A stretch of DNA of 64,000 nt from Protopterus annectens (GCF_019279795.1 NC_056743.1:866644864-866708863); one strand, 5' to 3'. Positions 33,669-45,430 are shown, counted from the stretch's first letter. The notes: generated by a model from the letters alone, not told the origin. A program made the numbers and translations.

Positions 33669-35698
33669 AATAGCTATGCTACAGGAGACTCACCTGGAAA
33701 GAACTAAACATGTTAATTTGATGAATAAAGGTTTTCAGGATGGTTATTCAACAGAATATCTGGGGCAAAGAAAAAGATGAGTACTTGTATTAATTGCAAG
33801 AGGAGTTCCAATAGTGACAGAAGAAGAAAGAAGATAATGTAAAATACACAGTACAAAAGGGGCTACTGGCAAGGGAAGAGGATTACACTGGCATGCATTT
33901 ACATCCCCCCTAAAACTTCTATAATGGAGCTAAAGAAAATTCTGGGAAAAATAATCAGCTTTCAGCAAGGAATATTACTTACAGGTGGAGACTGGAATTT
34001 GGTTCGCAACAGTGAAGGTGTGTCTGGGGAGGCTTAGAAGGGAAAATAAAACTAAGGTGGGTAGATTTTTGAAAAAATGTATGAAAATGTTTGGCATGGA
34101 AGAGGTGAATTCAGTACTAGGAGTTCGGAGTGAATTTACATATTACTCACAGAGATACAATAACTGGGCTAGGCTAAATAGATTTTATATCTCACAGAAA
34201 AATGTGCATGTAACTGAAGGCCTTGACACACACCTGATAACTTTCAGATCATGCACCAATAATAACTAAAATAAAAACACAAGGTAATGAAATAAAAATG
34301 AGACACTGGCACTTTCCCACCTCTCGGTTGAAAAGAGAGGAATTCAAGGAATATGAGTTTTGGAATTAATTCAGGAGCTACTAGAGAAGATAGAATTTCC
34401 TTCTGGAAACATAGCTAGGCAGTGGGATAAAATTAAAGTGGAGTTTAAAACTAGGGTGGAAATAAAAGAAAGGGAGCTATGGTTAAAGCAGTAACAAGAA
34501 TTATTTAGGGGTATTGCAAATGTTGATGTGTTGCAAAATTGGGGGAATCTCAGAACAAGAAAAGGGGAAACTGCAGAATGCTAAACAGAAAATAAGGAAT
34601 TACTTCGATAATATGTGCAAGTTTAGAAATATTGCAGTTAAGCAACTGTTTTTTTTTTTTTTGACAAGTCTAGAGCACAAAAACTTTTAGCACAACAGCT
34701 TAGGCAACAGAAAGTGGAAAGGGCTGTCACCAAGTTTAGAGAGCTTATAACAAGGAAGATAACATGAGACCCTGTAGAAGTATCAGAAATATTTCAGAAA
34801 TTATGAAAGTCTGTATAAAGTAGAGAACTATGGAAATCATGAAAAGATACAAATGGAGATGTTTATGGAAAAATTAAATATGCCTTGGGTTAGAGGTAGA
34901 TGAGGCTCAATTACTAACAGTTAAGACAGGAAGGGATGAGATAAAAATAGCTATGTATAATCAATCTATAGGAAAGTCCCCAGGAATAGATGGTACTCTG
35001 AGGAGGTTTGGAGGGAAAAAAATTATAAAGATCTGGAAGGCTTTAAGAGTAGTAGTACCAGCATCCTGGAAGAAGGTGGTGGTAATGGTAATACCTAAAG
35101 AGGGTAAAGATCCATTGGATCTAGCTTCATACAGGTCCATTTCAATACTAAACCATGATTATAAAGTGTTTATGTCTATAATGGCTAAAAGAATGTCAAA
35201 AGTGATACCAAAATTGATAGATATGGATCAGTGTGGTTTTGTGGAGGGGAGGTAAACATTTGGCAATATTAACAAAAAAATGGTGATCCAGAGGGAAGCA
35301 GAATGTAAGAAAATACCAATTTTATTGGTGGGTCTTGATGCAGAGAAAATATTTGACAGAGTAAACTGTCAGTTCATGAGCTGGGCAATGGAAGCATTTG
35401 CTTTTCCTCATATAAGGTTGATTAGAAGAATATATGAGGGATTGGAGGCACAAATTAAAGTGTGTGGGGTTCTCTCCAATAATTTCTGCTTGAGTAGAGG
35501 AACCAGGCAGGGTTGTCTGTTTTCCCCTTTGTTGTTTGCATTATATTTTGAACCACTGGCAAATAAAATTATGGAATCAGACATTCAAAGATATAATTGG
35601 CATAATAGTCAAGAAAAGCTGGCTCTATTTGCAGATGGTATTATTTTACATATGACAAAACCAGAAAGGGAGATTATAGTGTTGTAGAACATTTTAAG
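33669..35698 (+). pseudogene. L1-F ORF2, endonuclease and reverse transcriptase, broken
   Basis: The endonuclease starts with a QETHLE block near 33,680 and includes GGDWN near 33,985 and SEFTYYSQRY, in several frames. Reverse transcriptase frames are 34,953-35,255 (SPGIDGT, ASYRSISILNHDY, MDQCGFVEGR) and 35,280-35,687 (VGLDAEKIFDRVN, RGTRQGCLFSPLLFALYFEPLA, LALFADGIILH: FADD reads FADG). A stop at 35,686 ends this piece. The last frame before D2 is 35,754-35,990. Confidence 0.8.
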
Positions 35699-35918
35699 AT
35701 GATTTCAAATCTTCTCAGGATACAAAATTAATGAAGCTAAAACAAAGGCAATAGTGGTAAATTATGTACCCACACACAAATTGGTCAAACAATATCCATA
35801 TTTATGGGAACATGATAAAAGGAAGTATTTAGAAGTATGGATTAGAAATGACTCTGCTGTGGTAGCTAAGAATATATGGGAAGAGTGTAAGCAGAAGATA
35901 ATACAAACATTGAGAAAA

Positions 35919-36366
35919 GTACAGTTTTGTACCTACCATAAATGTAGATGTTCGAGGATCCACATTGCTGCAGTCCTTACTATTGGGTAGTCCGCTGTCC
36001 AGTCGGCCCGAATACCAGAGTATATGGCTGACGTCAGTCAGGGCGCATTAGACTGACGTCAGTACGTCAGGGTACTAATGCGCATGACCGACGTCATATC
36101 CTCAGTCTTTTCTTGCCCCAGATGTCAGAAGACCCTAAAAAGACAAGGCCCAAAATACCTGCACCAAAAATATGTACAATATATACAAAATATATACAAA
36201 AATATCAACATATAACCTCACCTACACAACCACCCCTAAACACAGAGGGAAGGAGGAGGGTAAATTGGACTGCAGCAATGTGGATCCTCGAACATCTACA
36301 TTTATGGTAGGTACAAAACTGTACTATGTTCTTCGTTCCACATTGCTGCAGTCCTTACTATTGGGT
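35919..36366. repeat. D2 terminal repeat and internal complementary region
   Basis: The 58 bp at 35,919-35,976 are a perfect inverted repeat of 36,267-36,324. Directly after the second arm, 'tatgttcttcgttccacattgctgcagtcc' (36,325-36,355) resembles the complement of the opposite terminus as seen in D3 and D4. That is the layout of a DIRS internal complementary region, thought to hold both ends together while the element circularises. Between the arms are three near-palindromic gacgtca sites (36,027-36,100). Confidence 0.85.
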
Positions 36367-37541
36367 AGAATCCCAAAGCAGAGGTAAGGGAGGCTGGCAA
36401 ATCATAAAGAAGCAGGAGCTGACAACATGCCTTGCAAAATAGCTGTGGCAAAACCAGCCCTAGACTTAGAGTAGAGAGGAAGGTGATAATGCTTAGAGAA
36501 AGTATGCACTGAACTCCAAGTAGCTGCCTCCAAAATATCCTTAGTTGCCACCCCCCTGAGAAATGCTGTTGAAGTGGCAGTAGCCCTAGTGGAATGAGGC
36601 CTAATCCCAGCTGGAATCTCCTTGCCATGATGGGAATAACAAAATGAAATGCAAAACCCAATCCACTTAGAAATAGTTTGCTTAGACACAGGCTTGCCCT
36701 GAGAACTCAAAGCAAAAGAAACAAACAACTGCTGAGACTGCCTGAAGTCCTTAGTCCTGCTTAAATAATAACGCAACTGCCTATGTACATCTAAAGTGTG
36801 CAAAATCTTTTCCCCTTTATTTTGGGGATCTGCATAGAAAGTGGGCAAATGAATAGTTTGGTTTAAAGCCACACTAGAAACCACCTTAGGCATAAAGGAA
36901 GGATTAGTGCGTAATGATACCCTATCCTTATGGAAAATCAGAAAGGGCTCTACTGCCATAAGGGCCTGCAACTCAGAAACCCTTCTTGCAGAAGTAATAG
37001 CCAACAAAAAAACAGTCTTCCATGACAAATATTTCAAATCAGCAGTACCAGGCTCAAAGGTTGTAGAGTAAGTTTTCCAACACAAAATTGAGATCCCAAG
37101 CAGGAGTAGGAGCTCTACGTGGGGGTCTTATATTCTTTGCCCTCTGAGAAACTGCTTGAACAAAGGATCACGAAAACAATGGTGGGTCACAATCATAGTG
37201 AGCTGAAATTGCTGCAGCATGAATCTTAATGGAAGAGAAGGACAAACCTTTGTCCAATAATTCAGTAAGATATTGAAGAGCCACACTCAAATTAGGCTCA
37301 GAAATATCCAAATTCCTTGCTGCACTCCAAACTAAAATCTCTTCCATTTTTCTGCGTACACTTTCCTTGTACTAGGTCTTCTAGCTTCCATAATCACATT
37401 TAAAACTTGTTGAGGAAGTTGAGACCGGCTGTCTCTCAAAACAGAATATGCCATGCTGTTAGATGAAGAGAGCGAAGCTTGACATTGAGCAGGTGGCCTT
37501 CTCTCTGAGACAACAGGTGCGGAATCAAGGGTAAAGGCCAT
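36302..37541 (-). pseudogene. D2 tyrosine recombinase, broken
   Basis: Frame 37,332-37,541 gives the N-terminus (ARRPSTRKVYAEKWKRF). Frame 36,402-37,085 gives the catalytic core: ITSARRVSELQAL with the first arginine, KQTISKWIGFCI, HSTRATATS (HxxR) and, near the end, SKHYHLPLYS with the candidate nucleophilic tyrosine. In DIRS elements this enzyme inserts a circular DNA copy without target duplication. A deletion or shift between 37,085 and 37,332 breaks the frame, but all catalytic residues visible in the core are kept. Confidence 0.85.
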
Positions 37542-37563
37542 GGAGGCTTCTTTACTAGACTCC

Positions 37564-38886
37564 TCAGTAATGGGTACCAGTGCTGCGAGGCCAATCTGGA
37601 GCTATTAAAATCATCCTTGGCTTGTCTTGTCTGACCTTTAGAAGCACCTTTGGAAGAAGAGGAAGAGGTGGAAACGCATACACATGAAGATTTTCCAACT
37701 GAAAGAGAGCATCCACTTTCCAAGCTGTGTGATGTAACCTCTTTGTGCAAAACTTTGGCAGCTGGTGGTTTAGTGGAGAAGCGAACAGATCTAAGTCTGG
37801 AGTTCCCCAGGACACTGTCAACCTTTGAAATACATGAAGATCCAGTTTCCACTCGTGGGGATCCATGATTTGTCTGCTTAACACATCTGCTAAGGAGTTC
37901 TGTGCTCCGGCAGAAACCTTGCCTGAAGAGTTAGTTGCAAGCTGAGCAGTCTCCCATAAAATCATTGCTTGCCTGCACAATGGGTAAGAATGTGTTCCCC
38001 TTGTTTGTTGATGTACCACATGACAGTTGTGTTGTCTGTTAGAATCAACACCTGCCCTGGAAGAAGTAACTCCTTGAAAGCCATTAATGCAAACTGGACT
38101 GCTAACATCTCCTTCATGTTGATATGTAGATGCTGTAGTCTGGCAGGCCACTTGTCTTGTATCCACTTTCCATTTAGATGAGCTCCCCAAGCAATGTCCG
38201 AGGCATCTGTCGTTAAAATCTGACTCGCCTCTGGCCGGGTCACAGAGAGTCCCTTGTTTAGGTGACATTCCTGAGCCCACCACAAAAATTCTTTTTGAAG
38301 GCAAGGTATTATTTGAATGACAGTGTCCAAATCCTGGCAGTGCTGTGTCCATACATTTTTGAGATACCATTGTAGCTTCCTCATATGCAGTTTGGCATTG
38401 GGAAGCACCAGAATACAAGATGCCATGAACCCTAATGCTTGAAGGACTGTCCTTGCAGTCAGCACGGACTGATGAGATAGTTGATGGAAGTAATGTGTTG
38501 AGGATAGATAAATCCAAAATTGGTCTCCATGTGTTCCCCTTCTTTGGTACTAGGAACAGGCGAGAATAAAATCCTAGGCCCCTTTCTGATACAGGGACTG
38601 GCTGAATGGCCCCTATTTGGAGTAACAGAGAAATTTGCTTGTGAGCCTCTTTCCTTTGTGGAGGAGGAACGTCTGGCATGCCTTTGAAAGGGGGCAATGT
38701 ATGGAAATAAAACCTGTAACCGTGGTGAATGATATCCAACACCCATCTGTCCTGAGTAATTAAATCCCAATTTTCTTTGAAAAGAGACAGTCTTCCTCCC
38801 AAAGGAGCTGCCAGGCGAGAATCTACTGGCAGCTGAAAAGGCAGGTCATTGGGTCTGTTTACGAAAGGACTGACCCCTGCCCTCAC
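37564..38886 (-). pseudogene. D2 RT/RNase H/methyltransferase-like ORF, RT core deleted
   Basis: This 440-codon frame starts with the DIRS reverse transcriptase N-terminus (FYSRLFLVPKKGNTWRPILDLSILNTLLP) and then jumps to sequence that in D4 lies after the active site. Frame 37,962-38,465 adds RNase H motifs: LTTDASDIAWGAHL, TDNTTVMWYINKQGEHI. The C-terminal end of the main frame has PDLDLFASPLNHQLPKF and AFPPLPLLPKVLLK with APDWP, the DAM-like methyltransferase block of DIRS. Comparing with D4, roughly 550 bp with the catalytic aspartates are missing near 38,465. Confidence 0.8.
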
Positions 38887-39017
38887 CAGAAGTCTGAGCA
38901 GGTGAACTCCTGTTCTAGGCCTAAAAGAACCTTGAGCTCTGCCCTACCACGTCTAGACCTACCCTAGACTGGGAATCATAAGCAGGATATGTCCATCCCT
39001 TAGTAGGCCAATTTCTA

Positions 39018-40017
39018 CTAAACTCGGTGGCTGCACCTGCAAAAATCTTTAACAGTTTGCATAGACTTAGCTTTGTCCTCCATTTTCTTTAAAACTGCTT
39101 CCACAGGCGAACCAAACAACACATCAGACTGTAAAGGAGCATCCAAAATCCTTGTCTTAACATGCTCAGCTAAATTCTGATCCCTCAACCAGGCATGCCT
39201 GGCAAGAACAGAACTAGTGGCAGCCACCCTCGAGGAGGCCTGTACAGCATCAAAACCACATTGCAAAGAATGCTTACCCACTTGTTCAGACACATGAACT
39301 AAATCCAGCAACTCTTTACACTCAATACCTTCCGCCAAAGCATCCACCTTAGATTTCAGTTGTGAAAGGAGATAATTTTGATATTTAAGCATGTGAAACT
39401 GACAATTCAACGCCCTCATGGCTAAAGTGGAAGAAGTATACACTTTCTTTCCCCATCTATCCAAAGCCCTTGCCTCTTTATCAGTGGGAACAGGGTTTTT
39501 AACCACAGAGGCCTTAACACCTTTAGGTCCCTGGGAAACAGTTTCGGGTCCGCCCTAGGACTCTTAAAAGATACTTATGAGCTTCAGGCACCTATAGTAC
39601 CTATCAGGTTTAACAGGAGCAGGAGGCAAAGAATCAGGGTTCAGGGAAGCCTCTGCAAAAACATCTTCCACCACATTCAACACAGGAGGTATAGCTAAGG
39701 GCCTATGCTGGGGCAAAACAAGAATTCCCTAAGCCTTTTCCTGGAATCAGAGTAATCCTGGCCTTCCCATTTAAAGTGCTCCCTCATGGAATGCAGAGTC
39801 TCCGAAAATGAGAAATCCTCAGGAGGAGAAGCTGTAGGAGTGGAATCATCCACATCAGAATCAGAATAAGGAGGATACTCCTGCAAATCTTCCGCAGAAG
39901 ACTCAGAAGCCTCTGAACACTGTTCAAAACTATCAAACTCGGTTCCACCCTAGGCCTCTTATCAGGAGGGGCATAGAACCTCTAATCATAGTAATCAAAT
40001 CTTCTGCCATTTTAAGC
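39018..40017 (-). pseudogene. D2 gag, 5'-truncated
   Basis: Frames 39,018-39,506 and 39,695-39,886 match the C-terminal half of gag in D3 and D4 (ALDRWGKKVYTSSTLAMRALNCQFHM; SPPEDFSFSETLHSMREHFKWEGQDY). The N-terminal Cys/His part is absent because the element is cut at 40,017. Confidence 0.8.
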
Positions 40018-40894
40018 ATATTACTCACAGAGATACAATAACTGGGCTAGGCTAAATAGATTTTATATCTCACAGAAAAATGTGCATGTAACTGAAGGCC
40101 TTGACACACACCTGATAACTTTCAGATCATGCACCAATAATAACTAAAATAAAAACACAAGGTAATGAAATAAAATGAGACACTGGCACTTTCCACCTCT
40201 CGGTTGAAAAGAGAGGAATTCAAGGAATATGAGTTTTGGAATTAATTCAGGAGCTACTAGAGAAGATAAATTTCCTTCTGGAAACATAGCTAGGCAGTGG
40301 GATAAAATTAAAGTGGAGTTTAAAACTAGGGTGGAAATAAAAAGAAAGGAGCTATGGTTAAAGCAGTAACAAGAATTATTTAGGGGTATTGCAAATGTTG
40401 ATGTGTTGCAAAATTGGGGGAATCTCAGAACAAGAAAAGGGGAAACTGCAGAATGCTAAACAGAAAATAAGGAATTACTTGATAATATGTGCAAGTTTAG
40501 AAATATTGCAGTTAAGCAACTGTTTTTTTTTTTTTTGATAAGTCTAGAGCACAAAAACTTTTAGCACAACAGCTTAGGCAACAGAAAGTGGAAAGGGCTG
40601 TCACCAAGTTTAGAGAGCTTATAACAAGGAAGATAACATGAGACCCTGTAGAAGTATCAGAAATATTTCAGAAATTATGAAAGTCTGTATAAAGCAGAGA
40701 ACTATGGAAATCATGAAAAGATACAAATGGAGATGTTTATGGAAAAATTAAATATGCCTTGGGTTAGAGGTAGATGAGGCTCAATTACTAACAGTTAAGA
40801 CAGGAAGGGATGAGATAAAAATAGCTATGTATAATCAATCTATAGGAAAGTCCCCAGGAATAGATGGTACTCTGAGGAGGTTTGGAGGGAAAAA

Positions 40895-43228
40895 ATGATA
40901 AAGATCTGGAAGGCTTTAAGAGTAGTAGTACCAGCATCCTGGAAGAAGGTGGTGGTAATGGTAATACCTAAAGAGGGTAAAGATCCATTGGATCTAGCTT
41001 CATACAGGTCCATTTCAATACTAAACCATGATTCAATACTAAACCATGATTATAAAGTGTTTATGTCTATAATGGCTAAAATAATGTCAAAAGTGATACC
41101 AAAATTGATAGATATGGATCAGTGTGGTTTTGTGGAGGGGAGGTAAACATTTGGCAATATTAACAAAAGAATGGTGATCCAGAGGGAAGCAGAATGTAAG
41201 AGAATACCAATTTTATTGGTGGGTCTTGATGCAGAGAAAACATTTGACAGAGTAAACTGTCAGTTCATGAGCTGGGCAATGGAAGCATTTGCTTTTCCTC
41301 ATATAAGGTTGATTAGAAGAATATATGAGGGATTGGAGGCACAAATTAAAGTGTGTGGGGTTCTCTCCAATAATTTCTGCTTGAGTAGAGGAACCAGGCA
41401 GGGTTGTCTGTTTTCCCCTTTGTTGTTTGCATTATATTTTGAACCACTGGCAAAGAAAATTATGGAATCAGACATTCAAAGATATAATTGGCATAATAGT
41501 CAAGAAAAGCTGGCTCTATTTGCAGATGGTATTTTTTTACATATGACAAAACCAGAAAGGGAGATTATAGTGTTGTAGAACATTTTAAGATGATTTCAAA
41601 TCTTCTCGGGATACAAAATTAATGAAGCTAAAACAAAGGCAATAGTGGTAAATTATGTACCCACACACAAATTGGTCAAACAATATCCATATTTATGGGA
41701 ACATGATAAAAGGAAGTATTTAGAAGTATGGATTAGAAATGACTCTGCTGTGGTAGCTAAGAATATATGGGAAGAGTGTAAGCAGAAGATAATACAAACA
41801 TTGAGAAACTGAGAGATTTGTTATATGGATATGGATATTAAGATACAAACCATTAAAATGTTTTTAGTCCCTTTAGTCTTATACACAGGTCAGGCATATT
41901 TTTATCAACTAGAGAAGAAGCTGTGGAAAACAATGAAAAAAGAGTTGAAGGATTCTGTCTTGTAAGGGAAGACAGCAAGGGTCAAGTTAGATAAGATGAT
42001 TCTTCCAATAGAACAAAACGGACTAGGATTACCCAATTTGAAGAGGTATTTTAGAGCAACACAGTTAAGGCTCTTCTATACGCGGTGGTGGTGGTGCTGC
42101 GGTAGCATTATCGCCTCACAGTAAGACGCTGCCCGGTTCGATTCTCAGCTAGAGCGTCTTCTGCATGGAGACATGCGTGAATGGGCGTACCTTCGTTGAA
42201 GGTTGTGCGTCAGGCCTGGCAAGCCGGTACGTAACAATCAACTACCAATCATTAGTGGACCGGAGTTCCGCTGTGGCGACCCCTAACTGGGAAAAGCCGA
42301 AAGACACAAATAAACAGTTAAGGCTCTTCTACATAGCACAAGCAGAAAACTATAATTCAAAGTGGAAAGGAATGATGCTGATACAAGGAGAAGCTCAAGA
42401 AATAGAGAGAGATTGGGGTTTTGGATGCAGACTCTTAAGGAGAACAAAAATCATAGAGTATTATATTCATAAAATAGCAGGGAGTATTCTAAGAACCAAA
42501 CCAGCATGAAAATGGAGGAGAGAGATTTTACCAATAGGGATGACTGTGGTCATGGATATAGATAACAAACAAGAGGGAGTTGGAATTTATTGGAGAAAAA
42601 TTGCAAATCAACCAAGGTATTGAGAGCAAATAACTAGAAAGGGAAATGTAATAGAATGGGAAGAGGCCAAGAATTTGTATGGACTGCAGGTTAGAGACTA
42701 ATATAAATCCCTTGATAGGGAAGGCAGAGTATAGACAAAGAAATAGGGAGCTTCTGAATGAAAGACCAGCACTGGTAGAGTTTTTAATAGAATCTACAAC
42801 AAAAGCTGCTGTTAAAAAAGGGATACTTACTAAAGCATATAAATACTGTAATAAGAATCAGTCAGAGGACCTCAGGAAGGATTGGGAAGAGAGATTGGAT
42901 AAGTAATTCACAAAGGGACATGGGAAGATATATGTATGCCTCCCAAATATGCAACAAAGTCTAGAAGTGTTTACATAGGTATTTTTATACCCCATGTAGA
43001 CTCCAAAGTGTTTTTCCTCAGGTGGACAGCAAATGTTGGAGGTGTGATGGGCAAGAAAGATGTGACTGGGAACATATTTTTTGGGAGTGTAATGAGTTGG
43101 CAAACTTTAGGGATTCCTTGCAGACTGCTCTGTTGGAGATGCTGGATGAGCAGATTGGATTGACTAGGGAGATGATTTTTTTGAGTTATGATATAGAATC
43201 GGAATTGCCTATAGTAAAGCCTTGCTGA
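40895..43228 (+). pseudogene. L1-G ORF2, broken
   Basis: Frames 40,895-41,146 and 41,171-41,578 carry the same reverse transcriptase blocks as L1-F, including DAEKTFDRV and FADGIFLH. After the V-SINE, 42,679-42,906 covers the thumb/C-terminal region. Frame 43,022-43,228 has CWRC-x9-H-x4-C (CWRCDGQERCDWEHIFWEC), the zinc knuckle at the end of L1 ORF2. Several shifts and the SINE break it. Confidence 0.8.
42079..42314 (+). mobile_element. V-SINE, copy 2, inserted in L1-G
   Basis: An 18-bp exact target duplication (acagttaaggctcttcta, 42,061-42,078 and 42,315-42,332) frames it. The head has a B-box (ggttcgattctc, 42,134-42,145) and the body ends with the V-SINE block 'ttccgctgtggcgacccctaactgggaaaagccgaaaga'. 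The perfect duplication and better-kept tail make it younger than copy 1. Confidence 0.92.
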
Positions 43229-43587
43229 GTCTAATTATGGTGGCTGCCAAAGTCTAGACCAACTTTACTAGAAGTAATGAATATAGTAACACAGACAAAA
43301 CTGGAATCAGGGTCTTTACAAAAGGGAGAGCAAGCTACATAGGAAAAAATGGGAACTGTGGGAACAATATATGCAGAGCATGAATGAGGTTTAAGGGGCA
43401 GGATTTGAATGAGCCATATAATGCTTAACTGACAATGACTGGATAGCTAAGTGATGTATAATGGTCTGCAACTACTACAGTTGTTTCAATGGTGTCTCTG
43501 ATGTATACTGTTTGCAACTAAAATGGTGTCATGTTTATTTTTCATTTATTTAATAAAGATGTTTGCTGGCAAAAGCAAAAATAAAAT

Positions 43588-44739
43588 AAATAAGGTTGCT
43601 TAACAGCAATCTTTATAAAATCACGTATATTATCCAGGTAGCCACTTATTTTCTCCTTAGCAATCTGCAGTAGCACCTCTTCTTGTTCTGTGAGATTCCC
43701 CCAATTCTGCAATACTTAACTTTTGTCAGTCCCTCTAATTCTTATGTCTTTACCAATACTCTCTCTCTTATTTCTACCCGATTTTTAAACTCCACTTTCA
43801 TGTTATCCCACTCCACAACTCTATTTTCTAAAGAACTTTCTATCTTCCTTATCTCCCAAATAATTTCCACTATTCATTCCTTACATTCGCTCGGTTTACC
43901 AGATAGGTAGGGATGTGCAAGTGTCTCAATTTTACTTCAATACCCTGCATTTTTATTTTAGCTATTGGTCCATGGTCTGAGACTGTTACTGGATGCATAT
44001 CAAAACTTTTAATTAAATGCACATGTTCCTGTGAAATAAAATTTCTGTCTAGCCTACCACAGTTTTTTGTACCTTGAAGAATAATATATAAATTGTCTGA
44101 GCATCTAACTACTGAATTTACATCTCCCATAGTACATATTTTTATGTCTTGAAAAAATCTGCCCTCTTTTGTTATAGTTCCCATCTAAGCTACCCAGACA
44201 GAACCTCACTGTTGCAAATCAAATTCCAGTCCTCATCAAAGATATAAGTAAAATTCCCTGTTGAAAGCAGATTTTTCCCAGAATTTTCTTAATCTCCACG
44301 GTAGCAGTTTTAAGTGGGCTATAAATAAATGCCACAATAATCCCCCTCCCTTGCCAGTAGACCATTACTATTTGAAATCTACCATTATCTTTTTTCCTCT
44401 TCTATCATTGTTGGAGCTCCTTAAGCAATTAATACAAGTGTTCCCCTTTTCCTTCGTTCCAAATATTTCACTGAATAACCATCCTCAAATCCTTTATCAA
44501 ATTGACATACACAGTTCTTTCCAAATGTTTCCCCATAGTATAGCTATTTGAACTCTGCATTTCTTAAAACAGTTCAGTACTCTTTTTGTATACACATCGG
44601 AGACCATTCATGTTCAAAGATAATATGGAAAGTGTTGCCATTATAATAAGAAATTTCCAGCTGTTATGTATAACTGCTTTTTTTAAATGTCTAGCTTCAG
44701 CTTTTGGGTTACATGCATACACTGTTTGGCAGTTTGGTC

Positions 44740-44787
<48 letters not shown>

Positions 44788-45430
44788 TCTTGTCATATCC
44801 ATTTGAATCTATATATATATATTGTTTCTTGTCATATCCATTTGAATCTATGTCACATCTTACAAGACTTTGTTTTAATGAAAACCCTCACACACCCCCA
44901 TAACCTATTCATTTAATATAAGTATACAAAACAATGTACATTTTAAAATGATGAAGTTTAACCCTCCTGATACTAGCAATTGCCTCAGATTGACAGCTAC
45001 ACTCAGAGGCTTTAACTGTCATATGTTATCCATGCTAAGATGCATGGTACAGCCTCTGCTTTTACTTGCACTACATGCCATCTGTTTTTGTCTTAAATTT
45101 ACTCCTCTCTCAGATATAGAAAACAAATTGAACGTTTTCTGAAAACATCATCTTTTACCCATTGTCCAATACAGCCATTGGAAAAATTGGATTTGTTTTT
45201 TTATTGCCCTCTTATCAGTTGTCTCCATATAAACATGAGAAGCAGACATACAGTTGTCTTCATCTACAAGCTTTTCATGTTGCACTGTGAACATTCACTA
45301 AAGACATTTTTTTTTTATTACATTCAATGTTCTTTTACTGACTTGCTTCCACTTGAAACTTATTGTTAGGGTAAGCTAAAGGCCTTAAACCAGTCATTCC
45401 ACTATGCAGAAGTAAGAAAAAGCATATCAG
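43588..45430 (-). mobile_element. L1-clade LINE, copy L1-D, truncated
   Basis: The minus strand covers the inter-ORF region (45,430-44,590), ORF2 start and endonuclease (44,580-43,870) and a piece of ORF2 as far as 'aagattgctgttaagcaac' near 43,600. Frame 43,870-44,184 has CSDNLYIILQG, GRLDRNFISQEHV and VTVSDHGPIAKIK, keeping the SDH triad end. It abuts the 3' end of L1-G. A (TA)n run lies at 44,742-44,781, and a 50-bp unit with 'tattgtttcttgtcatatccatttgaatct' is duplicated at 44,780-44,850. Confidence 0.75.
44742..44781. repeat. (TA)n microsatellite
   Basis: About 20 TA units in the L1-D inter-ORF region; the neighbouring 'tatatatattgtttcttgtcatatccatttgaatc' unit is present twice. Confidence 0.9.

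Larger units (their letters stand above)
32913..35918 (+). mobile_element. L1-clade LINE, copy L1-F, 5' part
   Basis: The 5' end is near 32,913 ('ggacttccaagatggctgcacactgagtaac'), the same kind of start as L1-A. It contains part of ORF1 (33,165-33,524), a shortened inter-ORF region, ORF2 endonuclease (33,669-34,269) and reverse transcriptase. It ends abruptly at 35,918 at the terminus of DIRS D2. The last 1,780 bp (34,139-35,918) recur at 40,018-41,808. Confidence 0.85.
35919..40017 (-). mobile_element. DIRS retrotransposon D2, truncated at its 5' end
   Basis: The left terminus is the palindromic gtacagttttgtac (35,919-35,932), the element's 3' end on the minus strand. Order on the minus strand from right: gag (39,886-39,018), reverse transcriptase N-terminus, RNase H, methyltransferase-like domain (38,886-37,564) and tyrosine recombinase (37,541-36,302). 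The right end breaks off within gag at about 40,017, so the 5' terminal repeat is missing. The core of the reverse transcriptase is also deleted. It sits between L1-F and L1-G. Confidence 0.85.
40018..43585 (+). mobile_element. L1-clade LINE, copy L1-G, 3' part
   Basis: It begins inside the endonuclease at the equivalent of 34,139 and runs through ORF2 to a 3' end (aataaagatgtttgctgg, near 43,550). Up to 41,808 it is almost identical to 34,139-35,918, then continues into the part of ORF2 that L1-F lacks. It contains a V-SINE at 42,079-42,314. A 15-bp local duplication ('caatactaaaccatgatt', near 41,020-41,050) distinguishes it from L1-F. Confidence 0.85.

Noticed and set aside
42079..42160. 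A tRNA gene in L1-G
   Set aside because: It is the head of a V-SINE with target duplications and the V-SINE tail.
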